The notes: generated from the sequence alone by a model not told the origin. A DNA stretch of 64,000 bases from Burkholderiaceae bacterium (GCA_024235995.1 JACKLI010000001.1:3100001-3164000), one strand, 5' to 3'. Shown: positions 43,793-55,779, counted from the stretch's first letter. Numbers and translations: made by a program.

Positions 43793-44974
43793 TCAATCGC
43801 AGCGCCTAAAAGCACGCATCCCGAGCAGCAGCAATACCGAAGAGAGCAACAACAATGCCCACTGTCCGAGGGTTGGAACGGGTGCAGGTGTCGCGGCAGC
43901 GGCTATGACAATGGTGGCCACCGCGCTGGCGCACACAGCTGGGTTCAGCGCTGGCAGCGCGCAGACTTGGTAAGGGTAGCTGTAGCTGCCCGGCGTCGTG
44001 CCTGCCGCGACCGTGATGGTGCCGTCGGTACCCATACTGATCGAGCCGGCCGCCGGTGTCGGCGCGGTACCAGGCAGGACGCTGACGTTGGTGCCCACAA
44101 TGGCCGCAGCGCCATCGACGGTGTCGTTGTCCACCACGCTGGTGGTGGTGGAGCCGGTATTGGGCACGGTGTAGCTGTCATCGTTGGCGACGATGACAGG
44201 AAACAAGCCAGACAGGTCGACATCATCAAAATCAACTGATATGTAGCCTGCGGCGGCGCTGTCCGGTGCGGGTGCCAGCAAAAACGCCACTTGCTGCGCG
44301 TCTGCAGGGATCGTGAAGTCGACGGTGCACTGCGTCCAGACTGCAGTATTGGGGCACTGTTGGGTTTCCTGCAACGTCCAACCTGAAACTCCAGCGGTGG
44401 TATTACGGCTATAGATCTGAATCAACCCATTTCCGCCTGGATACCCCCCATACGACGTATTCGCATAACGCGCAATCGGATTGGCGCGCGAAAACACCGA
44501 GATTGAGCGCATGCCAACACCGGTGCTCGACACGTTGAAGACTGCCCCCTGCTGATCCGGCGCGCCATTTTGCCAAGAGCCGTTCCATGGCGCAGTCGGC
44601 ATGAACCCATCATTGGCATTGCGCAGCAGAGAAAGATAGCAACTTCCGCCGTGCGCAGGTGCATCGGTCCCGCAAACCCGTTCTCCGTCCATTCTCAACG
44701 CCACGGTGTTTAGCTCTCCGATGCCGTCACTCCAATCGGTATCCATGTTTTGCATGCACAGCGTTGGCGCAGTGCCGCTGTAGCCGTGAACTCCACCATT
44801 GCACGAAGCCTGAGAGCCGCCAAACGGCACTTCAAAGCCTATCACTTGCGCAGTCGCTGGCACAGCGACTGCGCCCCATAACACGCCGATCAGAAGAACA
44901 CGTGCACTCCGTGTTTTGCCTTCAAGGCGTGCGCGCAAACTCTTGCTGAACCAACATTTCATCTGCTCGATCAT
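43793..44974 (-). CDS. exported IPTL-CTERM sorting-domain protein
   Basis: This 393-residue protein starts at ATG 44974 behind AGGAGG. A signal peptide (VLLIGVLWGAVAVPATAQ) is followed by a region with several Cys pairs, a beta-sandwich-like domain (about 180-260), an Asn/Thr-rich linker, and the C-terminal tripartite tail VPTLGQWALLLLSS...LLLGMRAFRR. This is the IPTL-CTERM signal, analogous to PEP-CTERM tails processed at the envelope. It is therefore probably a surface or outer-membrane-associated protein of unknown function. Lower GC than its neighbours and flanking gene relics suggest acquisition. Confidence 0.85.
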   Translation of the reverse strand: MIEQMKCWFSKSLRARLEGKTRSARVLLIGVLWGAVAVPATAQVIGFEVPFGGSQASCNGGVHGYSGTAPTLCMQNMDTDWSDGIGELNTVALRMDGERVCGTDAPAHGGSCYLSLLRNANDGFMPTAPWNGSWQNGAPDQQGAVFNVSSTGVGMRSISVFSRANPIARYANTSYGGYPGGNGLIQIYSRNTTAGVSGWTLQETQQCPNTAVWTQCTVDFTIPADAQQVAFLLAPAPDSAAAGYISVDFDDVDLSGLFPVIVANDDSYTVPNTGSTTTSVVDNDTVDGAAAIVGTNVSVLPGTAPTPAAGSISMGTDGTITVAAGTTPGSYSYPYQVCALPALNPAVCASAVATIVIAAAATPAPVPTLGQWALLLLSSVLLLLGMRAFRRCD

Positions 44975-45067
44975 GGTATATTTCCCTCCTAGGTGTTCGG
45001 GCGGCGTGGCCCCCCCATCTTTGATATCAGCGTACCGGCGCGCGCCAAGGTATAAATCGACCGCAAC

Positions 45068-45193
45068 GTGCGCGCCGATGCCATCGACACCGTGCAGCGC
45101 GACAAGGCCGGGCGCCTGCACATGGCCTTGCGCGGCCACCGGGAACGGCTGGCGGTCAGCCGCCTGTACGCCCAGCGCTTCAAGCCCCTATAG
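45068..45193 (+). pseudogene. duplicated 3' end of LytTR regulator gene
   Basis: These 126 bp align base for base, without gaps, with 43302-43427, the last 42 codons of the LytTR regulator. They share ADAIDTVQRD, GRLHMALRG and SRLYAQRFKPL, ending in TAG, with about 13 substitutions. There is no receiver domain or start. Together the two copies bracket the pyrD fragment and the IPTL-CTERM gene. Nothing else is evident in the 360-bp gap around it. Confidence 0.8.
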
Positions 45194-45333
45194 CGCACCG
45201 GTCAACCCCAAGCATACTGGGGAAATGCGCGAAAACCCCGTGAAATATTTAGCACCTGCGCCACCATAATGGCCCTCGCACCGGGCGCGCCCTGGGCTTG
45301 CCCCCGTTTCACCATTCGCAGGAGACCCACCCC

Positions 45334-46305
45334 ATGAAATTCCGTTCCCTCGCCCTGGGCCTTGGCCTTGCCTTCGGCCTGCTGGCCGCCGCCGGCGCGC
45401 AGACCGTCATGCGCATCAACATCTCCACCGCACAGAACTCGCACCAGGGCGTGGCCATCGACGTCTTCGCCAAGGAGGTCGAAAAGCGCACCGGCGGCCG
45501 CTACAAGATCCAGACCTTCTACAACGGCTCGCTGGGCGGCGAGCGCGAGTCGATCGAGGCGGTGCAGCTGGGCACGCACGAACTCACCTTCACCTCCACC
45601 GGGCCGGTGCCCAACTTCGTGCCCGAGACGCAGATCCTGGACGTGCCCTTCCTGTTCCGCGACAAGGCACACGCGCGCGCGGTGCTCGACGGCCCGATCG
45701 GCCAGGAGATGCTGACCAAGTTCGACGCCAAGGGCTTCAAGGCGCTGGCCTGGGCCGAGAACGGCTTTCGCAACATGACCAACAGCAAGCGCGACATCAA
45801 GGAGCCGGCCGACGTCAAGGGCCTGAAGATGCGCACGATGGAAAACCCGGTGCACATCACCGCCTACAAGGCGCTGGGCATCATCACCACGCCCATGGCC
45901 TTCCCCGAGGTGTTCACCGCGCTGCAGCAGGGCACCGTGGACGGGCAGGAGAACCCGCTGTCGGTCATCATCTCGGCCAAGTTCGACCAGGTGCAGAAGT
46001 ACCTGTCGCTCACCGGCCACGTGTACTCGCCCTGCATCTTCCTGATGAACAAGGGCGCGTTCGACAAGCTGAGCGCGGCCGACAAGCAGGCCTTCATCGA
46101 CGCCGCCAAGGAAGGCACCAAGGCCAACCGCGCCCGCGTGGACGAGGACGACGCCAAGGGCGTCGAGTTCCTGCGCGGCAAGGGCATGCAGGTGGACACC
46201 GAGGTCGACAAGCCGGCCTTCGTCAAGGCCCTGGCGCCGGTCGAGGCCGACTTCGAGAAGAAGTTCGGCAAGGCCAACATGGAGCGCATCCGCAACTACA
46301 AGTAA
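45334..46305 (+). CDS. dctP: TRAP transporter substrate-binding protein DctP
   Basis: This 323-residue periplasmic protein starts at ATG 45334 with AGGAGA upstream. A signal peptide (LALGLGLAFGLLAAAGAQ) is followed by the DctP fold: FYNGSLGGERESIEAVQLGTHE, PFLFRDKAHARAVLDGP and VKGLKMRTMENPVHITAYKALG, where the Arg that binds the substrate carboxylate is expected. GTVDGQENPL is another signature. It delivers an organic acid to the DctQM permease encoded downstream. The substrate cannot be named. Confidence 0.93.
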   Translation: MKFRSLALGLGLAFGLLAAAGAQTVMRINISTAQNSHQGVAIDVFAKEVEKRTGGRYKIQTFYNGSLGGERESIEAVQLGTHELTFTSTGPVPNFVPETQILDVPFLFRDKAHARAVLDGPIGQEMLTKFDAKGFKALAWAENGFRNMTNSKRDIKEPADVKGLKMRTMENPVHITAYKALGIITTPMAFPEVFTALQQGTVDGQENPLSVIISAKFDQVQKYLSLTGHVYSPCIFLMNKGAFDKLSAADKQAFIDAAKEGTKANRARVDEDDAKGVEFLRGKGMQVDTEVDKPAFVKALAPVEADFEKKFGKANMERIRNYK

Positions 46306-46370
46306 GAGTAAGCGGCCGGCGGCATCCGCGACGCGAGACATCGCATGCTACGTTTAAAATAGCTGCCAGC

Positions 46371-46401
46371 GCCCGTCCGCCCTGCGCGACGGGCTTTTTT
46401 T
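46371..46401 (+). terminator. rho-independent terminator/attenuator after dctP
   Basis: GCCCGTC (46371-46377) pairs with GACGGGC (46388-46394), followed by seven T residues. It lies between dctP and dctQ, so it probably reduces read-through and makes the binding protein more abundant than the permease. An AAAATAGCTGCC motif just upstream belongs to a recurring short repeat. Confidence 0.8.
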
Positions 46402-46421
46402 ATTCAGAACGCACAAGAATC

Positions 46422-46916
46422 ATGAAAGCGCTTGTCTTGACGCTGGAGAGCTGGACCACGCGCATCGCCATGGCGCTGGCCTGCCTGATGCTGGTCATCG
46501 CCTCGGCCCTGGGGGTGTTCCAGATCGTCACCCGCTTCGTGCTGGAGCAGCCGGCCGAGTGGAGCGAGGTGCTGATCCGCTTCTCGCTGATCTGGATGGT
46601 GTTCCTGGGCATTCCCATGGCCTTTCGCCAGGGCGCCATGGTGAGCGTGGACGCGCTGTACCGCGCCGCGCCCAAGCGCCTGCAGCGCGTGCTGGAGCTG
46701 GTGGTGGCGCTGGCCGCGCTGGCGCTGATCCTCATCATCCTGTGGTGGGGCTCCGACTACGCCATCCGCGGCGGCGTGCAGACCGTGGCCGGGCTCGAAT
46801 CCGTCACCATGTTCTGGGCCTACGTGGCCATGCCGGTGGGCGCCGTGTTCTCGCTGCTGGGCATCGTGGCCAACTACCTCGATCCGCGGCGGATGGAGCT
46901 GGAGACGGCGCAATGA
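46422..46916 (+). CDS. dctQ: TRAP transporter small permease DctQ
   Basis: This 164-residue protein has four transmembrane helices (RIAMALACLMLVIASALGVFQ, FSLIWMVFLGIPMAF, LVVALAALALILIILWW, MFWAYVAMPVGAVFSLLGI). EWSEVLIRFSLIW and RQGAMVSVDALY are typical DctQ motifs. It partners the large permease encoded 79 bp downstream and the binding protein upstream. Confidence 0.92.
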   Translation: MKALVLTLESWTTRIAMALACLMLVIASALGVFQIVTRFVLEQPAEWSEVLIRFSLIWMVFLGIPMAFRQGAMVSVDALYRAAPKRLQRVLELVVALAALALILIILWWGSDYAIRGGVQTVAGLESVTMFWAYVAMPVGAVFSLLGIVANYLDPRRMELETAQ

Positions 46917-46945
46917 GTGCCGCCGGACCGCTCCAAGGCACGAAG

Positions 46946-46960
46946 GCCCCCATGGGGGGC
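46946..46960. repeat. GCCCCCATGGGGGGC intergenic hairpin
   Basis: This near-perfect palindrome lies in the 79-bp gap between dctQ and dctM, within a stretch reading CACGAAGGCCCCCATGGGGGG. I associate similar sequences with intergenic gaps of Comamonadaceae genomes from memory. Function unknown; it could tune expression within the operon. Confidence 0.5.
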
Positions 46961-46995
46961 AGCGCAGGCGCGCAGCGTCAAGCGTGGGGGCTCGC

Positions 46996-48273
46996 ATGAC
47001 CAGCGCCATGCTCATCACCATGCTGCTGGGCTTCGCGCTCAGCGTCTCGGTCGCGGTGTCGATCGGGCTGGCCTCCATCGTCGGCATCCAGGTGGTGCAC
47101 GCGCCCATGCTCATCTCCGTCAAGGAGATGTTCAACGCGCTCAACAAGTTTCCGCTGGCGGCCATCCCCTTCTTCATCCTGGCCGGCAACCTGATGGAAA
47201 CGGGTGGCATCTCGCGCCGGCTGGTGGACTTCGCCAAGAGCCTGGTCGGCGGCGTGCAGGGCGGCCTGCCCATGACCTGCGTGCTCACCTGCATGATCTT
47301 CGCGGCGGTGTCGGGCTCGTCGGTGGCCACCACCTTCGCCATCGGCGCCATCCTGATCCCGGCGCTCATCAAGCACGGCTACCCCACCACCTGGGCCGCT
47401 GCGCTGCAGGCCACCAGCGCCGAGCTGGGCGTGATCATCCCGCCCTCGATCCCCATGATCCTGTACGGCGTGGCCTCCGAGGTGTCGATCGGCGAGCTGT
47501 TCATCGCCGGCTTCGGCCCCGGCATCCTGATCAGCGGCGCGCTGATGCTGTTCGTGTGGCTGTACTGCAAATGGAAGGGCTGGGGCAAGCACGACGGCGA
47601 CGGCCGCCTGGGCGTGTGGAGCGCCACGCGCAAGGCCGCCTGGGCGCTGATGATGCCGGTGGTGGTGCTGGGCGGCATCTACGGCGGCGTGTTCACCCCC
47701 ACCGAGGCCTCGGCCGTGGCCGTGGCCTACGCGCTGGTGGTGGGCCTGGCGATCTACCGTGAGATCGGCGTGCGCGACCTGTACGCGGTGCTGCGCAAGT
47801 CGGTCATCTCGTCGGCGGTGATCATGTTCATCATCGCCAACGCGGGCCTGTTCGCGTTCCTGATCACGCGCGCGGGCGTGCCCGACGCCATCGGCCACTG
47901 GCTGGAGCAGAACCTGCGCTCGCCGCACTGGTTCCTGCTGGGCGTCAACGCGGCGCTGTTCGTCATCGGCATGTTCATCGAGACCAGCGCCGCCATCATC
48001 GTGCTGGGCCCCATCCTGGCGCCGGTGGCCGCGCACTTCGGCATCGACCCGGTGCACTTCGGCCTGATCATGGTGGTCAACCTGGCGCTGGGCATGATCA
48101 CGCCGCCCTTCGGCGTCAACCTGTTCGCCGTCTGCACGGTGGCGCGCGTGTCGCTGGACAAGATCATCCGCGACCTGGTGCCCTTCGTGCTGGTCATCCT
48201 GACCTGCCTGATGATCATCACCTACGTGCCCAGCCTGTCGCTGTTCCTGCGCGACCTGGTGTATGCCAAATAG
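46996..48273 (+). CDS. dctM: TRAP transporter large permease DctM
   Basis: This 425-residue protein starts at ATG 46996 (GGGGG upstream). It has about 12 hydrophobic segments and the DctM signatures: FPLAAIPFFILAGNLMETGGISRRLVDFA, SGSSVATTFAIGAILIP, ELGVIIPPSIPMILYGV, FTPTEASAVAVAYAL and LGMITPPFGVNLF. It imports the substrate captured by DctP in symport with sodium ions or protons. Full length. Confidence 0.95.
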   Translation: MTSAMLITMLLGFALSVSVAVSIGLASIVGIQVVHAPMLISVKEMFNALNKFPLAAIPFFILAGNLMETGGISRRLVDFAKSLVGGVQGGLPMTCVLTCMIFAAVSGSSVATTFAIGAILIPALIKHGYPTTWAAALQATSAELGVIIPPSIPMILYGVASEVSIGELFIAGFGPGILISGALMLFVWLYCKWKGWGKHDGDGRLGVWSATRKAAWALMMPVVVLGGIYGGVFTPTEASAVAVAYALVVGLAIYREIGVRDLYAVLRKSVISSAVIMFIIANAGLFAFLITRAGVPDAIGHWLEQNLRSPHWFLLGVNAALFVIGMFIETSAAIIVLGPILAPVAAHFGIDPVHFGLIMVVNLALGMITPPFGVNLFAVCTVARVSLDKIIRDLVPFVLVILTCLMIITYVPSLSLFLRDLVYAK

Positions 48274-48321
48274 CCCGTAGCGCGACATGGTGTAGGCGAA
48301 ATAGCCCGTAAAATCGCGGCC

Positions 48322-48540
48322 TGTCAGGAGAGCGCGCCCCCGGCCTCGGCAAGAGACCGGCGCGGCGCCGCCGAAGGCGCGCGGCCAATGCCCAAACGCT
48401 CAGGCAAAAGGACTGGCAAACGCCCGGGCAACCGGGCGCCACCGGGTTGGAGAGAGAAGGCGGCGCGAGCGGCCTTCCACCGAAGGAGCAAGTGCGGCAT
48501 CGTCCGCATGAATCTCTCAGGTAAAGCGGACAGCCGGGCA
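48322..48540 (+). promoter_or_regulatory. tandem glycine riboswitch
   Basis: Two consecutive glycine aptamers lie upstream of gcvT. The first begins at CAGGAGAG (48325) and includes GCCGAAGG (48370) and CTCAGGCAAAAGGAC (48399-). The second begins at GGAGAGAG (48449) and includes CACCGAAGGAGCAAG (48479-) and ATCTCTCAGGTAAA...GGACAG (48512-). Glycine binding normally turns on the glycine cleavage genes that follow. The expression platform probably lies in the 50 nt before the gcvT start. Confidence 0.92.
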
Positions 48541-48590
48541 TGCTCGCAAGCCACCGTGCTTGCGCAACATTCCTTTCATGGAGACAGCGC

Positions 48591-49739
48591 ATGTCCGACA
48601 CCGCCGCCGATCTGCTCAAAACCCCGCTGCACGCCCTGCACGTCGAGCTGGGCGCCCGCATGGTTCCCTTTGCCGGCTATTCGATGCCGGTGCAATACAA
48701 GAGCGGCCTGATCGCCGAGCACAAGCAGACGCGCGAGAGCGCCGGCCTGTTCGACGTCTCGCACATGGGCCAGCTGCAGCTCGCCGGCCCCGACGCCGCC
48801 GCCGCGCTCGAATCGCTGATGCCGGTGGACGTGATCGGCCTGGGCGTGGACAAGCAGCGCTACGGCCTGCTGCTGACGGACGAGGGCACCATCATCGATG
48901 ACCTGATGTTCGTCAACCGGGGCGACCACCTGTTCCTGATCGTCAACGGCGCCTGCAAGGCGGGCGACATCGCCCACATCCAGGCGCGCATCGGCACGCG
49001 CTGCCAAGTCAAACCCCTGCCCGACCAGGCCCTGCTGGCCCTGCAAGGCCCGCAGGCCGTCACCGCGCTGCAGCGCCTGGTGCCCGGCGTGCAGGCGCTG
49101 GTGTTCATGACCGGCGGCGCCTTCGACTGGCAGGGCGCGCCGCTGTTCATCACCCGCAGCGGCTACACCGGCGAGGACGGCTTCGAGATCTCGGTGCCCG
49201 CTGCCCAGGCCGAGGCGCTGGCGCGCGCCCTGCTGGCGCAGCCCGAAGTCAAGCCCATCGGCCTGGGCGCGCGCAACTCGCTGCGGCTGGAAGCCGGCCT
49301 GTGCCTGTACGGCAACGACATCGACACCGGCACCACCCCTGTCGAGGCGGGCCTGAACTGGGCCATCCAGAAGGTGCGCCGCAGCGGCGGCGCGCGCGCC
49401 GGCGGCTTTCCGGGCGCCGACCTGGTCCTGGGCCAGCTCGACGGCACCCGCAAGCTCGAGCGCCAGCGCATCGCCCTCGCCGCCAAGGAGCGCGTGCCCG
49501 TGCGCGAACCCGCCCCGCTGGAAAATCTGGACGGCCAGACCATCGGCCAGGTCACCAGCGGCCTGCTCAGCCCCACGCTGGACCGCCCCATCGCCATGGC
49601 CTACGTCAAGCCCGGCTACGCCACCCTCGGCACCGAGCTGTTCGCCATGGTGCGCGGCAAGCCCGTGCCGATGGAGGTGGTGGCCACGCCCTTCGTGCCC
49701 ACGCGCTACCACCGCGTGGCGCCCGCCAAGCCAGCATGA
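48591..49739 (+). CDS. gcvT: glycine cleavage system T protein (aminomethyltransferase)
   Basis: This 382-residue protein starts at ATG 48591 with GGAGA upstream. Signatures include MVPFAGYSMPVQY, FDVSHMGQL, LLALQGPQA, FITRSGYTGEDGFEI and LGARNSLRLEAGLCLYGNDID. It releases ammonia from the lipoyl-bound aminomethyl group and forms methylene-tetrahydrofolate. Controlled by the glycine riboswitch. Unusually, three unrelated genes separate it from gcvH; the first overlaps its stop codon. Confidence 0.97.
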   Translation: MSDTAADLLKTPLHALHVELGARMVPFAGYSMPVQYKSGLIAEHKQTRESAGLFDVSHMGQLQLAGPDAAAALESLMPVDVIGLGVDKQRYGLLLTDEGTIIDDLMFVNRGDHLFLIVNGACKAGDIAHIQARIGTRCQVKPLPDQALLALQGPQAVTALQRLVPGVQALVFMTGGAFDWQGAPLFITRSGYTGEDGFEISVPAAQAEALARALLAQPEVKPIGLGARNSLRLEAGLCLYGNDIDTGTTPVEAGLNWAIQKVRRSGGARAGGFPGADLVLGQLDGTRKLERQRIALAAKERVPVREPAPLENLDGQTIGQVTSGLLSPTLDRPIAMAYVKPGYATLGTELFAMVRGKPVPMEVVATPFVPTRYHRVAPAKPA

Positions 49740-50431
49740 CGCCTGCGCCCCTCATCGTCACCAGTGCCACGCGCCTGCCGGCATCGCGTTTCTGGCAGGA
49801 ATCGGCTCTGGGCCAGTCGCTGCAGCGCCTGGGCAGGGTAGAGGCCGCGCACCCGCTGAAAATGGCGGTCGCGTTTGAAAACACCGCCGGCCTGCCCACC
49901 GTCTACAACCGCATCATCGACGCCGCACCGCCCGGCGCGCTGCTGGTGTTCGTGCACGACGACGTTTGGCTGGACGATTATTTCTTCGCGCAGCGCATCG
50001 CCGAAGGCCTGGCGCAGTACGACGCCATCGGCGTCGCCGGCAACAGGCGCCGCGTCCCCGGCCAGCCGGGCTGGGCCTTCGTCGACGCCAAGTTCAGCTG
50101 GGACGAGCGCGCCAACCTCTCGGGCAGCGTCGGCCACGGCAAGACGCCGTTCGGCGCCGTGTCGCACTTCGGTCCCGCCCCGGCCGACTGCGAGCTGCTC
50201 GACGGCGTGCTGCTGGCCGCGCGTGCCGACGCGCTCAGGCAAAGCGGCGTGCGCTTCGACGAGCGCTTTGCCTTTCACTTCTACGATCTTGATTTTTGCC
50301 GCAGCCTGCGCCAGCAGGGCCTGCGCATCGGCACCTGGCCGCTGGCCGTCACGCACCAGAGCGGGGGGGCGTTTGGCACGCCGGCGTGGCAGCAGGCGCA
50401 TCGCAGCTATCAGGACAAGTGGCCCGATTGA
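49736..50431 (+). CDS. GT2-like glycosyltransferase-family protein
   Basis: This 231-residue protein starts at ATG 49736, overlapping the gcvT stop (ATGA), so it is coupled to it. The motifs ENTAGLPTVYNRIIDAAPPGALLVFVHDDVWLDDYFF, GVAGNRRR and FDERFAFHFYDLDFCRSLRQQGLRIG resemble a compact GT-A fold with a DD (DDV) metal motif. Base composition is similar to the host core. It probably transfers a sugar in a glycan pathway together with the next genes. Acceptor and donor are unknown. Confidence 0.7.
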   Translation: MTPAPLIVTSATRLPASRFWQESALGQSLQRLGRVEAAHPLKMAVAFENTAGLPTVYNRIIDAAPPGALLVFVHDDVWLDDYFFAQRIAEGLAQYDAIGVAGNRRRVPGQPGWAFVDAKFSWDERANLSGSVGHGKTPFGAVSHFGPAPADCELLDGVLLAARADALRQSGVRFDERFAFHFYDLDFCRSLRQQGLRIGTWPLAVTHQSGGAFGTPAWQQAHRSYQDKWPD

Positions 50432-50469
50432 ATCCCGAAGCCACGGCCCCCACGCATTGACTCACGAGC

Positions 50470-51324
50470 ATGAAGCAGGACAGCACCGGCATCGTCATTG
50501 CCCACTACGACCCGGCTGGCAAGGTCGCCCGATACCTGCGCCAACTCGTGGTTTACCTGACCGAGCAGGTCACTCCGCACGTGGTGTTCGTCTCCACAGG
50601 CATCTCGTCGGCCGCGGCCGACGACCTGGCGAAGCATTGTCACGTCATCCAGCGCGACAACCACGGCTACGATTTCTGGTCCTACAAGGTCGGTCTCGAG
50701 GCCCTACCCGCCGGGATCGTCTGGCAGCGGCAACTGCTTCTGAACAGCTCGATCATCGTGGTGGAGCCGCAGCGGTTCATCGATCCGCTGCTGGCGCCGT
50801 CATCGGGCAACCGCATCCTCGGCCTGACTCGGTCCTACCAGTATGTCGAGCACCTGCAGTCCTTTTGCCTGCTCTTCGACGGTGCTCCACTGATTCAATC
50901 GCCCCCCATGCGCCAGTGGTGGGAACAGATGGAGCCCATCTCCGACCGCGAGCAGGTCATTCAGCGGTACGAACTGGGTCTGTCGCGCCATTTCCAGTCT
51001 CATGGCGTCCCGCTGGAAGCGCTCCTCAAGCCCACCAACAGCGACCGTGTCATGGCCGTCATGCGATCGCTGGTGCTGGGGCGGGTTCCGGAAGACGTTC
51101 CGATCCACAACGACATGTTCATGTTCAACCTTGGCTTGGCCAATCAGACCAATCCGACCCATTCCATGTGGGATCGGCTGTTCTTTCAGTTCGGCACCGT
51201 CAAGATCGACTTCATGCGCAAGAGCATTTTTGCAAGTCAGTTGCTGCAAACCGCCGAACATGCGCCGCAATGGAAAAACACACCCGCGCTTGAACTGATT
51301 CAAGATGCTCTTGGCCAAGAATAA
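50470..51324 (+). CDS. rhamnan synthesis F (RgpF)-like protein
   Basis: This 284-residue protein contains GIVIAHYDPAGKVARYLRQLVVYL, VVFVSTGISS, RDNHGYDFWSYKVGLEAL and RQLLLNSSIIV, the pattern of RgpF-type proteins of rhamnose-containing polysaccharide synthesis. Lower GC than the gcv genes. It sits between the glycosyltransferase and a methyltransferase, suggesting a small surface-glycan cassette. Confidence 0.75.
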   Translation: MKQDSTGIVIAHYDPAGKVARYLRQLVVYLTEQVTPHVVFVSTGISSAAADDLAKHCHVIQRDNHGYDFWSYKVGLEALPAGIVWQRQLLLNSSIIVVEPQRFIDPLLAPSSGNRILGLTRSYQYVEHLQSFCLLFDGAPLIQSPPMRQWWEQMEPISDREQVIQRYELGLSRHFQSHGVPLEALLKPTNSDRVMAVMRSLVLGRVPEDVPIHNDMFMFNLGLANQTNPTHSMWDRLFFQFGTVKIDFMRKSIFASQLLQTAEHAPQWKNTPALELIQDALGQE

Positions 51325-51357
51325 ATCGGCACAGCTGTACCATTTATCAATTCAATC

Positions 51358-52326
51358 ATGACATCACAAATTCAGCCGCCCATCTCGAATATTTCGGTTT
51401 ATTTTGAAACCTACACGAAATTTTTTTGCTCCGTCATCTTTGAAGGGGTGATCAATTTTTTCTCGCCGGCCGGGAAAAACATCCAATCCATTACAGTGAA
51501 TGGGAAGGATATAATTGCCAGCAACGTAAAATTTGGCATTGCAGACCAAACAAAGCTGCAAAAATCGACAAAATTCAGAATACAAATTCTACTGGAGAAC
51601 GACGAATTTCCAGAAACCATTGAATTCGCCTTTAATATCGAAAATTCCGGCTCGATCCGGGCGCAGTGGTCACCTCCCAAAGACCATCACCCCGTAAAAT
51701 TAACAGAAAAATTCAGGAACCACCTGAAGACCAACCACTGTCGCTCATTGCTCGATATCGGCGGGAGGGCTCGCAGCGGACTGCTACGGAGCGAAGAATT
51801 CAGCAATCTTGACGTTGAAGTACTTGACATCATACCTGGCGACGGTGTTACGACGGTATGCGATGCTCACAAAATGAGCGAGGTACTTGAATCTGCGAAA
51901 TTCGATGCCGTATGCAGTTTTTTTGTCTTCGAACACCTGGTGATGCCATGGAAAGTCGCAATAGAAATGAACCGGGTCATGAAAACCGGCGCGCAAGCCT
52001 TCATCATAACGCACCAGACTGTCGGAATGCACGATATGCCGTGGGATTTTTTCAGATTTTCGGATTCGGCATGGAAAGCTTTATTCAACAGGCACACGGG
52101 TTTCGAAATCATCGAAACCGAACTGCAAAGTCCAAACTACATCATTCCATTCAGATGGAATCCAAATTATGCCGATGCTGAAAAGGCCTGCGGATTCGAA
52201 TATTCCGCCGTACTTGTCAAAAAGACAGCTGACGCAATGATAGATTGGCCATTGCAGGCCTCGGATGTCACCAACGATTTTTATCCACTTGGCGAGGACA
52301 ATTCAATCAGCAAGCTGAAAATTTGA
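51358..52326 (+). CDS. SAM-dependent methyltransferase (AT-rich, foreign)
   Basis: This 322-residue protein has an N-terminal beta-rich part of about 115 residues. A class I methyltransferase domain follows: SLLDIGGRARSGLL (motif I), VEVLDIIPGDGV, ADAHKM-like CDAHKMSEVL, FDAVCSFFVFEHL and MPWDFFRFSD, a set common in glycan-linked methyltransferases. Base and codon use are clearly more AT-rich than all neighbours, indicating recent transfer. It may methylate a sugar of the glycan made by the two upstream genes. The N-terminal part may be a separate binding domain. Confidence 0.8.
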   Translation: MTSQIQPPISNISVYFETYTKFFCSVIFEGVINFFSPAGKNIQSITVNGKDIIASNVKFGIADQTKLQKSTKFRIQILLENDEFPETIEFAFNIENSGSIRAQWSPPKDHHPVKLTEKFRNHLKTNHCRSLLDIGGRARSGLLRSEEFSNLDVEVLDIIPGDGVTTVCDAHKMSEVLESAKFDAVCSFFVFEHLVMPWKVAIEMNRVMKTGAQAFIITHQTVGMHDMPWDFFRFSDSAWKALFNRHTGFEIIETELQSPNYIIPFRWNPNYADAEKACGFEYSAVLVKKTADAMIDWPLQASDVTNDFYPLGEDNSISKLKI

Positions 52327-52384
52327 ATTATTAAAATCCGAACCGTCATTCGTAACATCATCCAATTTTTCACAGGGTATCAAC

Positions 52385-52753
52385 ATGATTACCAAATACA
52401 CCGAAGACCACGAATGGATCAACGTCGAGGGCGACATCGCCACCGTCGGCATCACGGCGCACGCGCAGGACGCGCTGGGCGACGTGGTGTTTGTCGACCT
52501 GCCCACCGTGGGCCAGGGCTACGCGCAGAAGGAAACGGCTGGCGTGGTCGAGAGCGTGAAGGCCGCGGCCGACGTGTACATGCCGATCAGCGGCGAGGTC
52601 ACCGAGGTCAACGAGGCCCTGCGCGCCGAGCCGAGCCTGGCCAACAGCGACCCGCTGGGCGCGGGCTGGTTCTTCAAGGTCAAGCTGGCCGACCCCAGCC
52701 AGCTCGATGCGCTGATGGACGAAGCGGCCTACGCCGAGTTCAGCAAGGACTGA
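52385..52753 (+). CDS. gcvH: glycine cleavage system H protein
   Basis: This 122-residue lipoyl carrier has the expected lipoylation lysine, Lys59 in VVESVKAAADVYMPISGEV. KYTEDHEWI is the typical start and NSDPLGAGWFFKVK a typical end. It shuttles the aminomethyl intermediate between P, T and L proteins. It lies 58 bp after the foreign methyltransferase and 130 bp before gcvP. Confidence 0.97.
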   Translation: MITKYTEDHEWINVEGDIATVGITAHAQDALGDVVFVDLPTVGQGYAQKETAGVVESVKAAADVYMPISGEVTEVNEALRAEPSLANSDPLGAGWFFKVKLADPSQLDALMDEAAYAEFSKD

Positions 52754-52883
52754 GCCGTCCGTGAAGTGTGTCCCGCACGCCGGCTCGCCTGCGTGCGGTT
52801 TTTAAGCCCAATCGGCCGCTTGCGCCCGTCAGATGGTCGCCGGCAGCTCTCGTATTTGAAGCACTGTCGTCGTTTGCCCCGCC

Positions 52884-55775
<2,892 letters not shown>

Positions 55776-55779
55776 CTTG

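Noticed and set aside
41534..44239. 901-codon plus-strand frame across the histidine kinase, LytTR gene and IPTL-CTERM region
   Set aside because: It is the wrong frame of several well-supported genes and is Arg/Ala-rich.
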